Source: an uncultured Sulfitobacter sp.
GTDB lineage: Bacteria > Pseudomonadota > Alphaproteobacteria > Rhodobacterales > Rhodobacteraceae
DNA length: 64,000 nucleotides
Reading direction: 5' to 3'
Assembly: GCF_947502895.1 (NCBI RefSeq)
Contig: NZ_CANNBM010000002.1
Coordinates: forward strand, 310,001 to 374,000
In this document: positions 45,149-54,822 of the stretch, piece after piece
How the letters are laid out: each line of letters begins with the position of its first letter
Numbering within the stretch: the stretch's first letter is position 1
Translations under genes and position numbers: made by a program
The notes under the pieces: model-generated
What the model was told of the DNA's origin: nothing
Database searches by the model: none
The model's input: the letters and a program-made list of their open reading frames with translations, nothing else

Positions 45149-48100
45149 CGGGTATCGTTGACTGGGCAGCATCACGCGCCCGCATGGTTCTGGCGTTCAT
45201 TCTGCTCAGCCTGATTGTCGGCGCATATGCGTATACCACCCTGCCGAAAGAGGGTGAGCCCGACATCGAAATTCCGGCATTGTTTGTCTCTGTTCCTTTC
45301 CCCGGTATTTCTGCGGCAGATTCCGAGACACTCCTGCTCAAACCCATGGAGACAGAGCTTAGCGATCTGGACGGTTTAAAAACCATGACCGGCACTGCTG
45401 CAGAAAACTATGCAGGTCTGGCGCTGGAATTCGAATTTGGTTGGGACAAGACCGCTATCATCGCCGATGTGCGCGATGCTATGGGCACCGCAGAGGCGCA
45501 GTTCCCCGAAGGCGCCGAGACCTACTCGATCAACGAGATCAACTTTTCCGAATTTCCGATTATTATCGTGAACCTTACGGGTCCTGTGCCGGAACGGACA
45601 ATGGCGCGGTACGCCAAGCAGTTGCAGGATGATCTGGAAGGTCTAGACGCCGTGCTGGAGGCAGGTATCGCGGGCAACCGTGACGAGATGCTGGAGGTTT
45701 TGATCGACCCGCTCAAGCTTGAAGCCTACGACGTGACGGCGAACGAGCTGATCACCACCGTACAGAACAACAACCAGCTGATTGCTGCGGGTGAGATAGA
45801 AAGCAACAACGGCTCTTTCGCCGTGAAAATCCCGTCGAGCTTTGACGAGCCACGCGATGTCTACAACCTGCCTGTGAAAACAAACGGCGACCGCGTTGTG
45901 ACGCTTGGTGATCTTGCTGAGATCCACCTCACATTCGAAGATCGGCTTGGCACTGCCCGTTTTGACGGCCAGTCTTCGGTCGCTTTACAGGTGGTCAAGC
46001 GAAAGGGGTTTAACCTGATCGAGACAGCAAGCGCTGTAAAAATTCTCGTTGAAGAACGCGCCTCCCAATGGCCGGAAGAATTGAAAACAGCTGTAAAAGT
46101 CGGTACCTCCAACGACCAAAGCCGCGTTGTTGACAGTATGGTGCAGCAGCTCTTGGGCTCTGTGTTTACCGCGATTGCACTTGTTATGATTGTGGTATTG
46201 GCCGCTTTGGGTATCCGTGCGGCATTGTTGGTCGGCTTTGCGATCCCCACTTCGTTTCTTTTGTGTTTTGCCTTCCTTGCGCTCATGGGTATCTCGATTT
46301 CGAACATTGTGATGTTCGGCCTCATTCTGGCCGTCGGCATGTTGGTAGACAGCGCGATTGTTGTGGTCGAATACGCAGACCAGCAGCAGCAAAAGGGATC
46401 TGGCCCGATGCAGGCTTACGTCGAGGCCGCGAAACGCATGTTCTGGCCCGTGATTTCCTCCACCGCAACAACGCTGTGCGCCTTCCTGCCGATGCTTTTC
46501 TGGCCCGGCGTGCCCGGACAGTTTATGGGCATGCTGCCAGTGACGCTGATCTTCGTTCTCTCTGCTTCGCTGGTGGTCGCATTGGTGTACCTGCCCGTAA
46601 TGGGCGGCGTCACAGGGCGGCTGGAGCAATGGATGGCAGCAAATATGGAGCGGATTGCCTCTCTGCCATGGTATCTGCACCTGCTATTGTTCCCCGCTGC
46701 TTTTGTGATGATCTTTCCTGCGCTGTCCCTGTTGGCCCCGCCTGCGCCGGGTGTCTCCGCACCGCTTTTTGGCTGGATCGGTATGCAATTCGGCGCGATG
46801 GACGGGCTTGACCTGCTGACGTCGGTCATTCCGACGTTCGCGACCGTATTCGGGCTTGTATTGATTGCGATTGCTGTGCTGCTCTTGGCGCTGGCCGGCT
46901 TCATGCTGTTTTTGCTGGCGCTTTTTGCAGTGTTAACGCGTATGGGCAAATTCGGTCGCTGGCTTGCGTCACGCCTGTTTCGCCGCGCCCCCGACCGCAT
47001 CTTTTCGGGGTATCAACGCTCCGCCTTTGGCCGCGTGATTGAAGCGATTACAGGCAATCCTGTTATGCCGCTGGTCATGTGCGGCGTTGTGTTTGTGTTC
47101 GTTGGCACCACGCTTATTTTCTTTTCCAACAACTCGAAAGGTGTCGAGTTCTTTGTGGAATCAGAGCCCGAACAGGCGATTGTCTATGTGCTGGCGCGCG
47201 GGAACATGTCGTTGAACGAAAAAGACGATATATTGCGTCAGGCTGAACAGGTGGTGCTGGACCACCCCGGCATTGCCACCGCGTTTGCGTTTGCTGGTGA
47301 GGGCGGGCTGGACAGCAACACCGGCGGGTCCCAGGCCCCCAAGGATCTGATCGGGCAGATCCAGTTCGAGACAATCCCTTGGGAGGATCGCGCCCTCCAA
47401 CCCGAGCTTGACGGTGATATTGTCATTGCCGAGTTGACAGAGCAGCTCATCGCAATTCCGGGGATACGCATTGAAGTTCTCTCGCTTGATCGCGGCCCTG
47501 CGTCGGGCAAGCCCGTACACCTTCGCTTCAAATCGGACCGGTTTGATGACCTCGTAGAGGCCACGGCAATCGCGCGCGCGAAATTTGATACCGTACCTGG
47601 CCTGACCCTGATCGAAGACACGCGCCCCCTGCCCGGCATTGATTGGCAGATCGACGTAGACGTGGAAAAAGCAGGCCAGTACGGCGCTGATGTTCTTAGT
47701 GTGGGTGCCATGGTACAGCTGGTCACACGTGGCCTGTTGCTGGATACAATGCGCGTTGACAGCTCTGACGAAGAGATTGAAATCCGCGTGCGTCTGCCAG
47801 AGGAAGACAGACTGCTCTCCACGCTCGACACGCTAAAGGTTCGCACCCGCGACGGGCTGGTACCGCTGTCAAACTTTATCACGCGAACCCCCGTTCCCAA
47901 ACTTGCCGAGATCAGCCGCATCGATCAAAAGCGCTATATGGACGTGAAGGCAGACGTGACGCCGGGCTTGATGAAGGTTGTGAAAAGCACACGCAACGAC
48001 GCGGGTGAAATGGTGGATCAAACAGTTGCCACCCTGCGCCCCGCTGGACAGGATGCAGATTTCACCACCATCGACGGCGAAAAGTTCAAACTGACTGACC

Positions 48101-48978
48101 GCACTGAACTGGCTGATGGTTTGAACATTCAGGCCGAATACGACCAGCTAGCCCTGCGACTGGTGCCCGTCAACGCAAACGAGCGGATTGCCGAGATCTC
48201 AAAATGGGTAGATACGGCTGAATTGCCCGATGGCGTCACATATGAATGGACAGGCGATCAGGAGGATCAGGCCGAAAGCCAAGCTTTCCTGAGTTCAGCC
48301 TTCACTGCCGCTTTGGGCTTGATGTTCATCATCTTGCTGGCGCAGTTCAATTCTTTCTACAATGCGGTTCTGGTTTTGATTGCTGTAGTACTTTCCACTA
48401 CGGGTGTCCTGATCGGGATGCTTGTCATGGATCAGACCTTCTCGATCATCATGACAGGGACAGGGATTGTGGCGCTTGCGGGCATTGTGGTGAACAATAA
48501 CATCATCCTGATCGATACCTATCAGGAGTTCAGCCAGTACATGCCGCGGATCGAAGCGATCATCCGCACCGCACAAGCGCGCATACGGCCTGTTTTGCTG
48601 ACCACGATCACCACAATGGCGGGGCTCGCGCCCATGATGTTCGGATTGTCGCTCAACTTTGCCGAAGGCGGCTATACAATCGACAGCCCGACTGCCTTGT
48701 GGTGGAAACAGCTGGCGACTGCGGTTGTGTTCGGGCTTGGCGTGGCAACGGTGCTGACCCTCATCGTGACCCCTTCCTTGTTGGCCATTCGCGTTTGGGC
48801 TGCGACCTATGCCATGTGGATTGCCCGCCTTCTGGCGCGCATGTCTATGGGCCGAGCAAGCCGTGCTGCACGGGATTGGGCCCTGCAACGCAACGCCCGC
48901 CGCTCTGGCACGGGAGAGCTGATCTGGAGCGAAGAGATGCTGGACAGGCAAGCACCTGCCCCCACACCGGCAGAGTAA
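45145..48978 (+). CDS. RND family efflux permease with enlarged central hydrophobic region
   Basis: A 1277-residue inner-membrane pump of the AcrB/HAE superfamily. Standard parts are the N-terminal helix, the first periplasmic loop, the helix-4 region GMLVDSAIVVVEYADQ with the proton-relay Asp, the second loop, and the C-terminal helix bundle (LAGIVVNNNIILIDTYQEF). AcrB is near 1050 residues; here residues ~493-640, between helix 6 and helix 7, form a ~148-residue stretch with two to three extra hydrophobic segments (WYLHLLLFPAAFVMIF, TVFGLVLIAIAVLLLALAGF). The N-terminal part reads WAASRARMVLAFILLSLIVGAY. Substrates unknown; no outer-membrane channel gene is adjacent. Confidence 0.9.
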   Translation: MTGIVDWAASRARMVLAFILLSLIVGAYAYTTLPKEGEPDIEIPALFVSVPFPGISAADSETLLLKPMETELSDLDGLKTMTGTAAENYAGLALEFEFGWDKTAIIADVRDAMGTAEAQFPEGAETYSINEINFSEFPIIIVNLTGPVPERTMARYAKQLQDDLEGLDAVLEAGIAGNRDEMLEVLIDPLKLEAYDVTANELITTVQNNNQLIAAGEIESNNGSFAVKIPSSFDEPRDVYNLPVKTNGDRVVTLGDLAEIHLTFEDRLGTARFDGQSSVALQVVKRKGFNLIETASAVKILVEERASQWPEELKTAVKVGTSNDQSRVVDSMVQQLLGSVFTAIALVMIVVLAALGIRAALLVGFAIPTSFLLCFAFLALMGISISNIVMFGLILAVGMLVDSAIVVVEYADQQQQKGSGPMQAYVEAAKRMFWPVISSTATTLCAFLPMLFWPGVPGQFMGMLPVTLIFVLSASLVVALVYLPVMGGVTGRLEQWMAANMERIASLPWYLHLLLFPAAFVMIFPALSLLAPPAPGVSAPLFGWIGMQFGAMDGLDLLTSVIPTFATVFGLVLIAIAVLLLALAGFMLFLLALFAVLTRMGKFGRWLASRLFRRAPDRIFSGYQRSAFGRVIEAITGNPVMPLVMCGVVFVFVGTTLIFFSNNSKGVEFFVESEPEQAIVYVLARGNMSLNEKDDILRQAEQVVLDHPGIATAFAFAGEGGLDSNTGGSQAPKDLIGQIQFETIPWEDRALQPELDGDIVIAELTEQLIAIPGIRIEVLSLDRGPASGKPVHLRFKSDRFDDLVEATAIARAKFDTVPGLTLIEDTRPLPGIDWQIDVDVEKAGQYGADVLSVGAMVQLVTRGLLLDTMRVDSSDEEIEIRVRLPEEDRLLSTLDTLKVRTRDGLVPLSNFITRTPVPKLAEISRIDQKRYMDVKADVTPGLMKVVKSTRNDAGEMVDQTVATLRPAGQDADFTTIDGEKFKLTDRTELADGLNIQAEYDQLALRLVPVNANERIAEISKWVDTAELPDGVTYEWTGDQEDQAESQAFLSSAFTAALGLMFIILLAQFNSFYNAVLVLIAVVLSTTGVLIGMLVMDQTFSIIMTGTGIVALAGIVVNNNIILIDTYQEFSQYMPRIEAIIRTAQARIRPVLLTTITTMAGLAPMMFGLSLNFAEGGYTIDSPTALWWKQLATAVVFGLGVATVLTLIVTPSLLAIRVWAATYAMWIARLLARMSMGRASRAARDWALQRNARRSGTGELIWSEEMLDRQAPAPTPAE

Positions 48979-49069
48979 CGCCGCATCACTCCCTTGTGAG
49001 AATTTGGCCCCTCGTATCCTGTGCGGGGGGCCTTATGCTATGCATATGTCAAATCAAAGGAATACCCGA

Positions 49070-49531
49070 ATGTTGCGCCACATCCTGAGCCTTACAACTG
49101 CCGCCGCCCTTACAGCCGCCACCCCTATGGCAGCACTTGCCGATATGGTCGAGAAAACCAGCCCCCATTCCGTTTCGGTCACAATGGACCGGCTCGAAGC
49201 GGCTGTCACAGGTGCCGGTGCAACCGTATTTGCGCGTGTAGATCATGCAGCAGGGGCAAAGTCAGTGGAGATGGAGCTGCGCCCTACCCAGCTTTTGATC
49301 TTTGGCAATCCCAAACTTGGAACACCCGCGATGCAAGACGCGCAAACAGCTGGCCTTGATCTGCCGCTGCGGGTTCTGGCCTATGCAGATAGTGAAGGCG
49401 TCGTGCATGTGACCTATCACGCGCCTGCCAACCTCGCCCAAGAACACAGCCTCCCTGAAGAAGCGAAATATCTCCAGATGATGACAGGCGCATTAGACAA
49501 ACTCACCAGCAAAGCCATCGCCGCCGAGTAA
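49070..49531 (+). CDS. DUF302 family periplasmic protein
   Basis: A 153-residue protein with a signal peptide (cleaved near ALADM, residue 24) and the DUF302 pattern SVSVTMDRLEAAVTGAGATVFARVDHAAGAKS plus LRPTQLLIFGNPKLGTPAMQ. Relatives are found near metal or redox genes, but function is not settled. AAAGGA precedes the ATG at 49070. It follows the RND permease by 91 bases and may be cotranscribed. Confidence 0.85.
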   Translation: MLRHILSLTTAAALTAATPMAALADMVEKTSPHSVSVTMDRLEAAVTGAGATVFARVDHAAGAKSVEMELRPTQLLIFGNPKLGTPAMQDAQTAGLDLPLRVLAYADSEGVVHVTYHAPANLAQEHSLPEEAKYLQMMTGALDKLTSKAIAAE

Positions 49532-49656
49532 CGGCAAGGCCGCATCTACGTGGCGTCCAATGCCGCGGCAGGGCGGCAATCGCGCCCAGAAAAACGAAAT
49601 CAGGCAGGTCCCGAAGGGCCTGCCTGTCATTCAGATCAGTCACGGTTTTGCAGTGC

Positions 49657-51519
49657 TTATTCTTCCGCTTGCTGGCGATGCCACAGTTGGGCATAGCGGC
49701 CATCCTTAAGCAGCAGATCATCATGGGTGCCCTGCTCGACCACCTCACCTTTTTCCAGCACCACAATCAGGTCTGCCTCGGCTACCGTGCTCAGCCTATG
49801 GGCAATCGTCAACACTGTGCGTCCTTGGCCCGCACGGCGCAGCGCATCCTGTATTTCATGCTCTGTCTCACTATCCAGCGCGCTCGTCGCCTCGTCCAAC
49901 AACAAGATCGGCGGATCTTTGAGCAGTGTCCGAGCAATGCCGACCCGCTGCTTTTCTCCCCCTGACAGCTTCAGTCCCCGCTCGCCCACCGCCGTGTCAT
50001 ACCCTTCTGGCAGCGCCGCGATGAAATCATGGATTTGAGCGGCCTTTGCAGCGCCCTCGATATCCGCTTGGGTCGCGCCATCGCGGCCATAGGCGATGTT
50101 ATAGCCGATGGTATCATTGAACAGTACCGTATCCTGCGGCACCACGCCGATCTGACGGTGAAGCGAATTTTGAGTAACATCCCGCACGTCCTGCCCGTCA
50201 ATCGAAAGACTGCCCGCCTGCACATCATAAAACCGGAACAACAACCGCCCGATCGTTGATTTACCCGACCCTGTTGATCCTACAATCGCAATCATCTCGC
50301 CCGGCTTGGCCGTCAGGGTCACGCCTTTGAGGATTTCGCGGTCAGGGTTATAGCCAAAACGAACATTCTCCAGCTTGATTTCGCCACCAGTGACATTCAG
50401 ATCAGGCGCGTTTGGCTTGTCTGATATCTCGGACGGCTGTTCGAGCAGGTCAAACATTTGACCCATGTCGACAAGTGCTTGGCGGATTTCGCGGTAGACC
50501 GTGCCAAGGAAGTTCAGCGGCACAGTGATCTGGATCATGTAGGCGTTGATCATAACAAATTCGCCTACGGTCAGTGTGCCATTCTGCACGCCAACAGCTG
50601 CCATGATCATTACTGCGATGAGACCACAGGTGATAATCACCGCTTGGCCAAAGTTCAGGAAAGCGAGCGAATAATTGGTCTTGATCGCAGCTTCCTCATA
50701 CCCTTCCATCGCCTTGTCATAGCGCGCAGCCTCGCGGGCTTCGGCGCCGAAATACTTTACGGTTTCATAGTTTAGCAGGCTGTCGATGGCTTTTTGGTTC
50801 GCATCCGTGTCCTGATCGTTCATCTGGCGGCGCAGTTTGACCCGCCATTCGGTCACGGCAAAGGTAAACCAGACGTAGAAGGCAATCGTTACTGCAACCA
50901 CCAGCATGTAGCTTGCGTTGAACTGGATGGTCAGGATGATCCCGATCAGCAAAAGCTCCAGTATCAGGGGCCCGATACTGAACAGCAAAAACCGCAGCAG
51001 AAACTCCACACCCTTTACGCCCCGCTCGATGATCCGGCTCAACCCGCCTGTCTTGCGGGTAATGTGATAGCGCATGGATAAGTGATGGATGTGGTTGAAT
51101 GTTTCCAGCGCCAGCATACGCAGGGCACGCTGTGCCACGCGGGTAAAGATCGCGTCACGTAGCTGTTGAAAACCAACCCCCATCAGACGCGCCATTCCGT
51201 AGGCAACCGTTAGGCCAATGGCCCCCAGCGCCAGCATCGAGACGCCCTCTTCTGCCAGCGCATCAACTGCACCACGATAAAATTGCGGCGTGGCAACAAC
51301 AACAACCTTGGACAACACAAGCACAATCAGCGCCCAGACAACCCGCTTGCGCACCCATGGCATATCATCAGGCCATAGATAGGGCGCGACTTTGCGCAGC
51401 ACCCGCATGGAGGATTGCCGCTCCTGCTCGGTCGCGATCTCTTCTTCGGTCAGTGCTGGTTTTCCGGATGCAGTTTCGCCGCTGGACTTGGCGGCAGAGG
51501 CAGGTGTTTCGGCAGACAT
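49657..51519 (-). CDS. Atm1-type ABC exporter (fused permease and ATPase)
   Basis: A 620-residue half-transporter: a cytoplasmic N-terminus of ~70 residues, six membrane helices, and an ATPase with Walker A GSTGSGKST, signature LSGGEKQRVGIARTLL and Walker B ILLLDEATSALD. The permease segment with YFGAEAREAARYDKAM and the closeness to Atm1/HMT1 place it in the group that exports glutathione-linked sulfur or metal species from the cytosol or matrix. Substrate is inferred from family. Upstream gene (LysM) is in the same direction, 57 bases away. Confidence 0.9.
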   Translation of the reverse strand: MSAETPASAAKSSGETASGKPALTEEEIATEQERQSSMRVLRKVAPYLWPDDMPWVRKRVVWALIVLVLSKVVVVATPQFYRGAVDALAEEGVSMLALGAIGLTVAYGMARLMGVGFQQLRDAIFTRVAQRALRMLALETFNHIHHLSMRYHITRKTGGLSRIIERGVKGVEFLLRFLLFSIGPLILELLLIGIILTIQFNASYMLVVAVTIAFYVWFTFAVTEWRVKLRRQMNDQDTDANQKAIDSLLNYETVKYFGAEAREAARYDKAMEGYEEAAIKTNYSLAFLNFGQAVIITCGLIAVMIMAAVGVQNGTLTVGEFVMINAYMIQITVPLNFLGTVYREIRQALVDMGQMFDLLEQPSEISDKPNAPDLNVTGGEIKLENVRFGYNPDREILKGVTLTAKPGEMIAIVGSTGSGKSTIGRLLFRFYDVQAGSLSIDGQDVRDVTQNSLHRQIGVVPQDTVLFNDTIGYNIAYGRDGATQADIEGAAKAAQIHDFIAALPEGYDTAVGERGLKLSGGEKQRVGIARTLLKDPPILLLDEATSALDSETEHEIQDALRRAGQGRTVLTIAHRLSTVAEADLIVVLEKGEVVEQGTHDDLLLKDGRYAQLWHRQQAEE

Positions 51520-51575
51520 GTGTATTCCTATGCGGTAGTCCCTTGATATAGGACGATTGCCCGCAAAGGGCCACC

Positions 51576-52784
51576 TTAGTTCGGCAAATCAAACACCTGT
51601 CCGGGATAAATCAGATCGGGGTCCCGAATACTCGCGGCATTCGCTTCGACCACCCGCAGATACAGCGTCCCATCGCCATAACGGTCCCGCGCAATAGCCC
51701 AGAGTGTTGCACCCGCCTGCACAGTGATTGATTTAATCGGGCCTTCATTGCTGGCCGCTTGCGCCAGCGTTTCGGCAGATTCGCGTTTGAACGGCGTCTC
51801 GACACGGCTGCTCACATCACCACCGCTGCTTACCTCGTCCACACGCAGCGTATACACCCCTTCGTCCACATCGGGCAGATCACCGCGCCAGCGGCCCTGC
51901 GCATCAACCGGCAGCGTAATGACAGAGCGGTTGTCCAGATAAACCCGCACCCGCGCCGTATCGGGCTGGGCACGCCCTGACAGCTGCACATCACCCGCTT
52001 CGGAATATCCGATTGTATCCAGCGCGACAGATGTCATCGCCTCGGGCTTGGGCGCATTGAGCAGGCGCACGCCGTCTTCGTCGGATTTCAGAACCGCGAT
52101 ACGCGCGGGCTCTTGTGCGACAGTCGGCGCCGCCTCTGGCTCCGCAACTGCCTTGGTCGGTGCTTCGGCAATTTCGCTGGCCTCATCAGCTTCCGTGGCG
52201 TCGTCGGTTTCAGTAGTGACAGCCGGCGGCGCAGGCTCAACCTCTTGCGGTTGGGGCGTTACACTAGGCACGACAGAAGGAGCGAGAATAATTTCGTCCA
52301 AAGATACAGTAGCTTGCTCGCCCTCATCAAGGTTTTGCGATGACAGGCTGACGATCTGTGCCGTGTCTTTGGGTGGCAGCGTTGTAATCGCGGCAAAGCC
52401 GCCGCTGCTGTCTGCAGTCGTCGTCGCGACTTCTGTTCCGTCAACGATTATCGCAACTTCGCTCAACGGCTCGGCGCGGCCAGCGATAATTGTCGTCCCG
52501 TCCGTTTCGCGGCGTAGCTCATCAAATTTAGGAGCTTGAGGCGCGATCGCAACTGCGGCCTCGGGCTGGGGCTCGGTCTCGGGCTCTGCTTTGGTCAAAG
52601 GCTCACTTGTCGATTGCTGCGTTAGCGCTGTAGCTGTGAGCGGCTCTGGTATGGCGTCAGCAGGTGCTGTACCGCTTTGCGAACCGAACCCGATATACGC
52701 GCCAACCGCCAACGCTACGACCATGCCGCCCCCCGCGACAACCGCGCCTGTGTTCCCTCCAAGACTTGCCAAAATCTTGCTCAT
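51576..52784 (-). CDS. Membrane-anchored LysM domain protein
   Basis: A 402-residue protein with one N-terminal helix (VVAGGGMVVALAVGAYIGFG), a long acidic Pro/Ala/Glu-rich linker, Ig-like beta segments with repeated patterns (GRAEPLSEVAIIVDGTEVATTTADSSGGF; SGRAQPDTARVRVYLDN) and a C-terminal LysM of about 50 residues (VQAGATLWAIARDRYGDG...YPGQVFDLPN), which binds peptidoglycan. AGGGA eight bases upstream picks the ATG at 52784 over an earlier one at 52811. Likely a periplasm-spanning cell wall protein; its partner is unknown. Confidence 0.87.
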   Translation of the reverse strand: MSKILASLGGNTGAVVAGGGMVVALAVGAYIGFGSQSGTAPADAIPEPLTATALTQQSTSEPLTKAEPETEPQPEAAVAIAPQAPKFDELRRETDGTTIIAGRAEPLSEVAIIVDGTEVATTTADSSGGFAAITTLPPKDTAQIVSLSSQNLDEGEQATVSLDEIILAPSVVPSVTPQPQEVEPAPPAVTTETDDATEADEASEIAEAPTKAVAEPEAAPTVAQEPARIAVLKSDEDGVRLLNAPKPEAMTSVALDTIGYSEAGDVQLSGRAQPDTARVRVYLDNRSVITLPVDAQGRWRGDLPDVDEGVYTLRVDEVSSGGDVSSRVETPFKRESAETLAQAASNEGPIKSITVQAGATLWAIARDRYGDGTLYLRVVEANAASIRDPDLIYPGQVFDLPN

Positions 52785-52907
52785 GCCGAAAATCCCTATA
52801 GCCACGGCCATCACCCGCGTTGAGCCTTTGTAGCGAAGGCTGTAACAGGGGTCAAAATACCAATCCGTGAAGACCATCTTTTCTCAAATGTGATGCAGGA
52901 GTTCCCT

Positions 52908-53474
52908 ATGTCGGCACCTACCCCCCTGAAATCTGTCTGCGTCTTTTGCGGATCACGCGCGGGCGATGATCCCGAATTCACAAAAGCTGCCCATGCTGTA
53001 GGCAAAGGTATCGCCGCGAACGGCTGGCGTTTGGTCTACGGTGCCGGAGATGTGGGCCTGATGGGAAATGTCGCGCGGGCAGCACAAGATGCAGGCGGCG
53101 ATACCTTTGGCGTTATCCCGCAACATCTGGTGGATTGGGAAGTCGGTAAAACCGACCTGACGACCTATATCGTCACCGAAACCATGCACGAGCGCAAAAA
53201 GGTAATGTTCATGAACTGCGACGCTGTAGTGGTTCTCCCAGGTGGGGCCGGATCACTGGACGAGCTGTTCGAAGTGCTCACTTGGCGGCAGTTGGGCCTG
53301 CACGACAAACCCATCATCATTCTCAACATCAACGGTTATTGGGATCCTCTACAACAATTGTTGAATCATGTTGCAGACCACGGGTTTGCAGATAAAAGCC
53401 TGTTGGATTTTTTAACATGGGTTCCCGATGCGCAGAGCGTTCTAACCGTGTTGGACAGCAATCGGTCCACATAA
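52908..53474 (+). CDS. LOG family (TIGR00730) phosphoribohydrolase
   Basis: A 188-residue Rossmann-fold protein of the lysine decarboxylase-like / Lonely Guy family. Signature residues are the TMHERKKVMF segment at 92-101 and PGGAGSLDE at 111-119, a variant of the canonical PGGxGTxxE. Family members hydrolyse nucleoside 5'-monophosphates, including cytokinin ribotides, to base and ribose-5-phosphate. The older lysine decarboxylase label is not supported. AGGAG seven bases upstream picks the ATG at 52908. A strong bidirectional-looking terminator follows. Confidence 0.92.
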   Translation: MSAPTPLKSVCVFCGSRAGDDPEFTKAAHAVGKGIAANGWRLVYGAGDVGLMGNVARAAQDAGGDTFGVIPQHLVDWEVGKTDLTTYIVTETMHERKKVMFMNCDAVVVLPGGAGSLDELFEVLTWRQLGLHDKPIIILNINGYWDPLQQLLNHVADHGFADKSLLDFLTWVPDAQSVLTVLDSNRST

Positions 53475-53498
53475 GAGAACGCGATAGCGTGCTGACAC

Positions 53499-53534
53499 GA
53501 AAAAGCCCCGCTGGACTATCCTGCGGGGCTTTTC
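53499..53534. terminator. Bidirectional Rho-independent terminator
   Basis: AAAAGCCCCGC / GCGGGGCTTTT with a long loop sits 25 bases after the LOG gene stop and 93 bases after the sodB stop on the opposite strand, and carries A/T tails on both sides. Confidence 0.85.
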
Positions 53535-53626
53535 ATATCAGTGCCGTCTAAGTGAGCTTTCGCCCGCTGTCTGCGTCATAGGACTTTCCCGGCTTGCGTA
53601 TTGTGCTGGAAAAGCCCCTCTGAGCA

Positions 53627-54226
53627 TTACATACGCGAGGCGACGTTTTCCCAGTTTACGAGGTTGTCGAGGAAGTTGGTCAGATAGTCAGGGCGCGCGT
53701 TGCGGAAATCAATGTAATAGGAATGCTCCCACACATCGCAGCCCAACAGTGTTGTCTGGCCAAAGCAGAGCGGGTTTACGCCGTTCTCTGTTTTGGTCAC
53801 TTTCAAACCACCATCTGCATCTTTTACCAGCCATGCCCAACCAGAGCCGAACTGACCTGCGCCCGCTGCCTTGAACTCATCCTTGAATTTGTCGACCGAG
53901 CCAAAGCTCTCGACCAGCGCTTTTTCCAACTCGCTTGGCATAGAAGACGCGCCTGGCCCCATCATTTCCCAGAACTGGTTGTGGTTCCACAGCTGGCTGA
54001 TGTTGTTAAAGATACCGTTCTGCGCAACACTTGATGCATCATACGTGCCTTTGATGATCTCTTCGAGAGATTTGCCCGCCCATTCGGTGCCCTCAATCGC
54101 CTTGTTGCCGTTTACGACATAGGCGTTGTGGTGCTTGTCATGGTGGAATTCCAGCGTCTCGGCGCTCATCCCTTTGGATGCAAGGGCGTCGTGGGCATAT
54201 GGAAGATCGGGAAGTTCAAAAGCCAT
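53627..54226 (-). CDS. sodB: Iron superoxide dismutase
   Basis: A 199-residue Fe/Mn-type SOD that dismutates superoxide. Metal ligands include H28 (LEFHHDKHH), H82 (LWNHNQFW) and the Asp and His of the DVWEHSYYIDF motif. The residue before WNHN is Gln (QLWNHN), as in iron enzymes, where manganese enzymes have Gly. GAGGAGA precedes the ATG at 54226. It is transcribed alone toward the shared terminator. Confidence 0.95.
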   Translation of the reverse strand: MAFELPDLPYAHDALASKGMSAETLEFHHDKHHNAYVVNGNKAIEGTEWAGKSLEEIIKGTYDASSVAQNGIFNNISQLWNHNQFWEMMGPGASSMPSELEKALVESFGSVDKFKDEFKAAGAGQFGSGWAWLVKDADGGLKVTKTENGVNPLCFGQTTLLGCDVWEHSYYIDFRNARPDYLTNFLDNLVNWENVASRM

Positions 54227-54333
54227 CTCGGATGTCTCCTCAAAAGTTGAATTGGTCTGTTGCACATGAAGCGCGCAAAGCGGCCGCGTCAAGTGCTGGC
54301 ATGTGCATTATTCCGCCGAAGTGTGTGGAAGGT

Positions 54334-54747
54334 CTAGCGGTTCTTGCGCTGGGTGCAGCGCCCTTTGCCAGTGAAACGCTGTGGAAACCTTGCTGGCTTT
54401 GCCAAAACCTCGACCGTCAGCTTTTTCAGATCCAACTTGGCACTATAGCTGATTGTCGGAATGATCTGCCCTACCCTGTCGACCGCTCCTGAAAGCGTCC
54501 AGTTCAAGCGCGCCACATCGCCTGTCCGCCGCACCCGCGCGGGAACAGGATTGCCGACATAATGCAGCACCACGCTATCCACGATCTGCACATCGCCTTT
54601 GCCATCAAAAACAAACGCCATTTTGTTTGAAACCCACCCCATGGCCCGATTGGCTTTCAAGTCACAATCATAAAGCACCCCTTTTGCCGCGACAGGAGCA
54701 GCAAGAGTCGAAACAAGAAACGAGGCAAGCAAGGCACGGCGTAGCAT
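54334..54747 (-). CDS. Hypothetical secreted protein
   Basis: A 137-residue protein with a signal peptide (MLRRALLASFLVSTLAAPVAA) and a beta-rich mature domain with two Cys (DCDLKANRAMGW and KGRCTQ). No recognised family. It lies 107 bases upstream of sodB in the same direction and 75 bases after the soxG 3' end, so it may be cotranscribed with either or be independent. Confidence 0.7.
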   Translation of the reverse strand: MLRRALLASFLVSTLAAPVAAKGVLYDCDLKANRAMGWVSNKMAFVFDGKGDVQIVDSVVLHYVGNPVPARVRRTGDVARLNWTLSGAVDRVGQIIPTISYSAKLDLKKLTVEVLAKPARFPQRFTGKGRCTQRKNR

Positions 54748-54822
54748 AACGGCAATCCAATCGTGATCATTTAGCGCACCAGCATGCGTGGTACGTCCCA
54801 GCTTGTCAATTTGATCAGCCAG

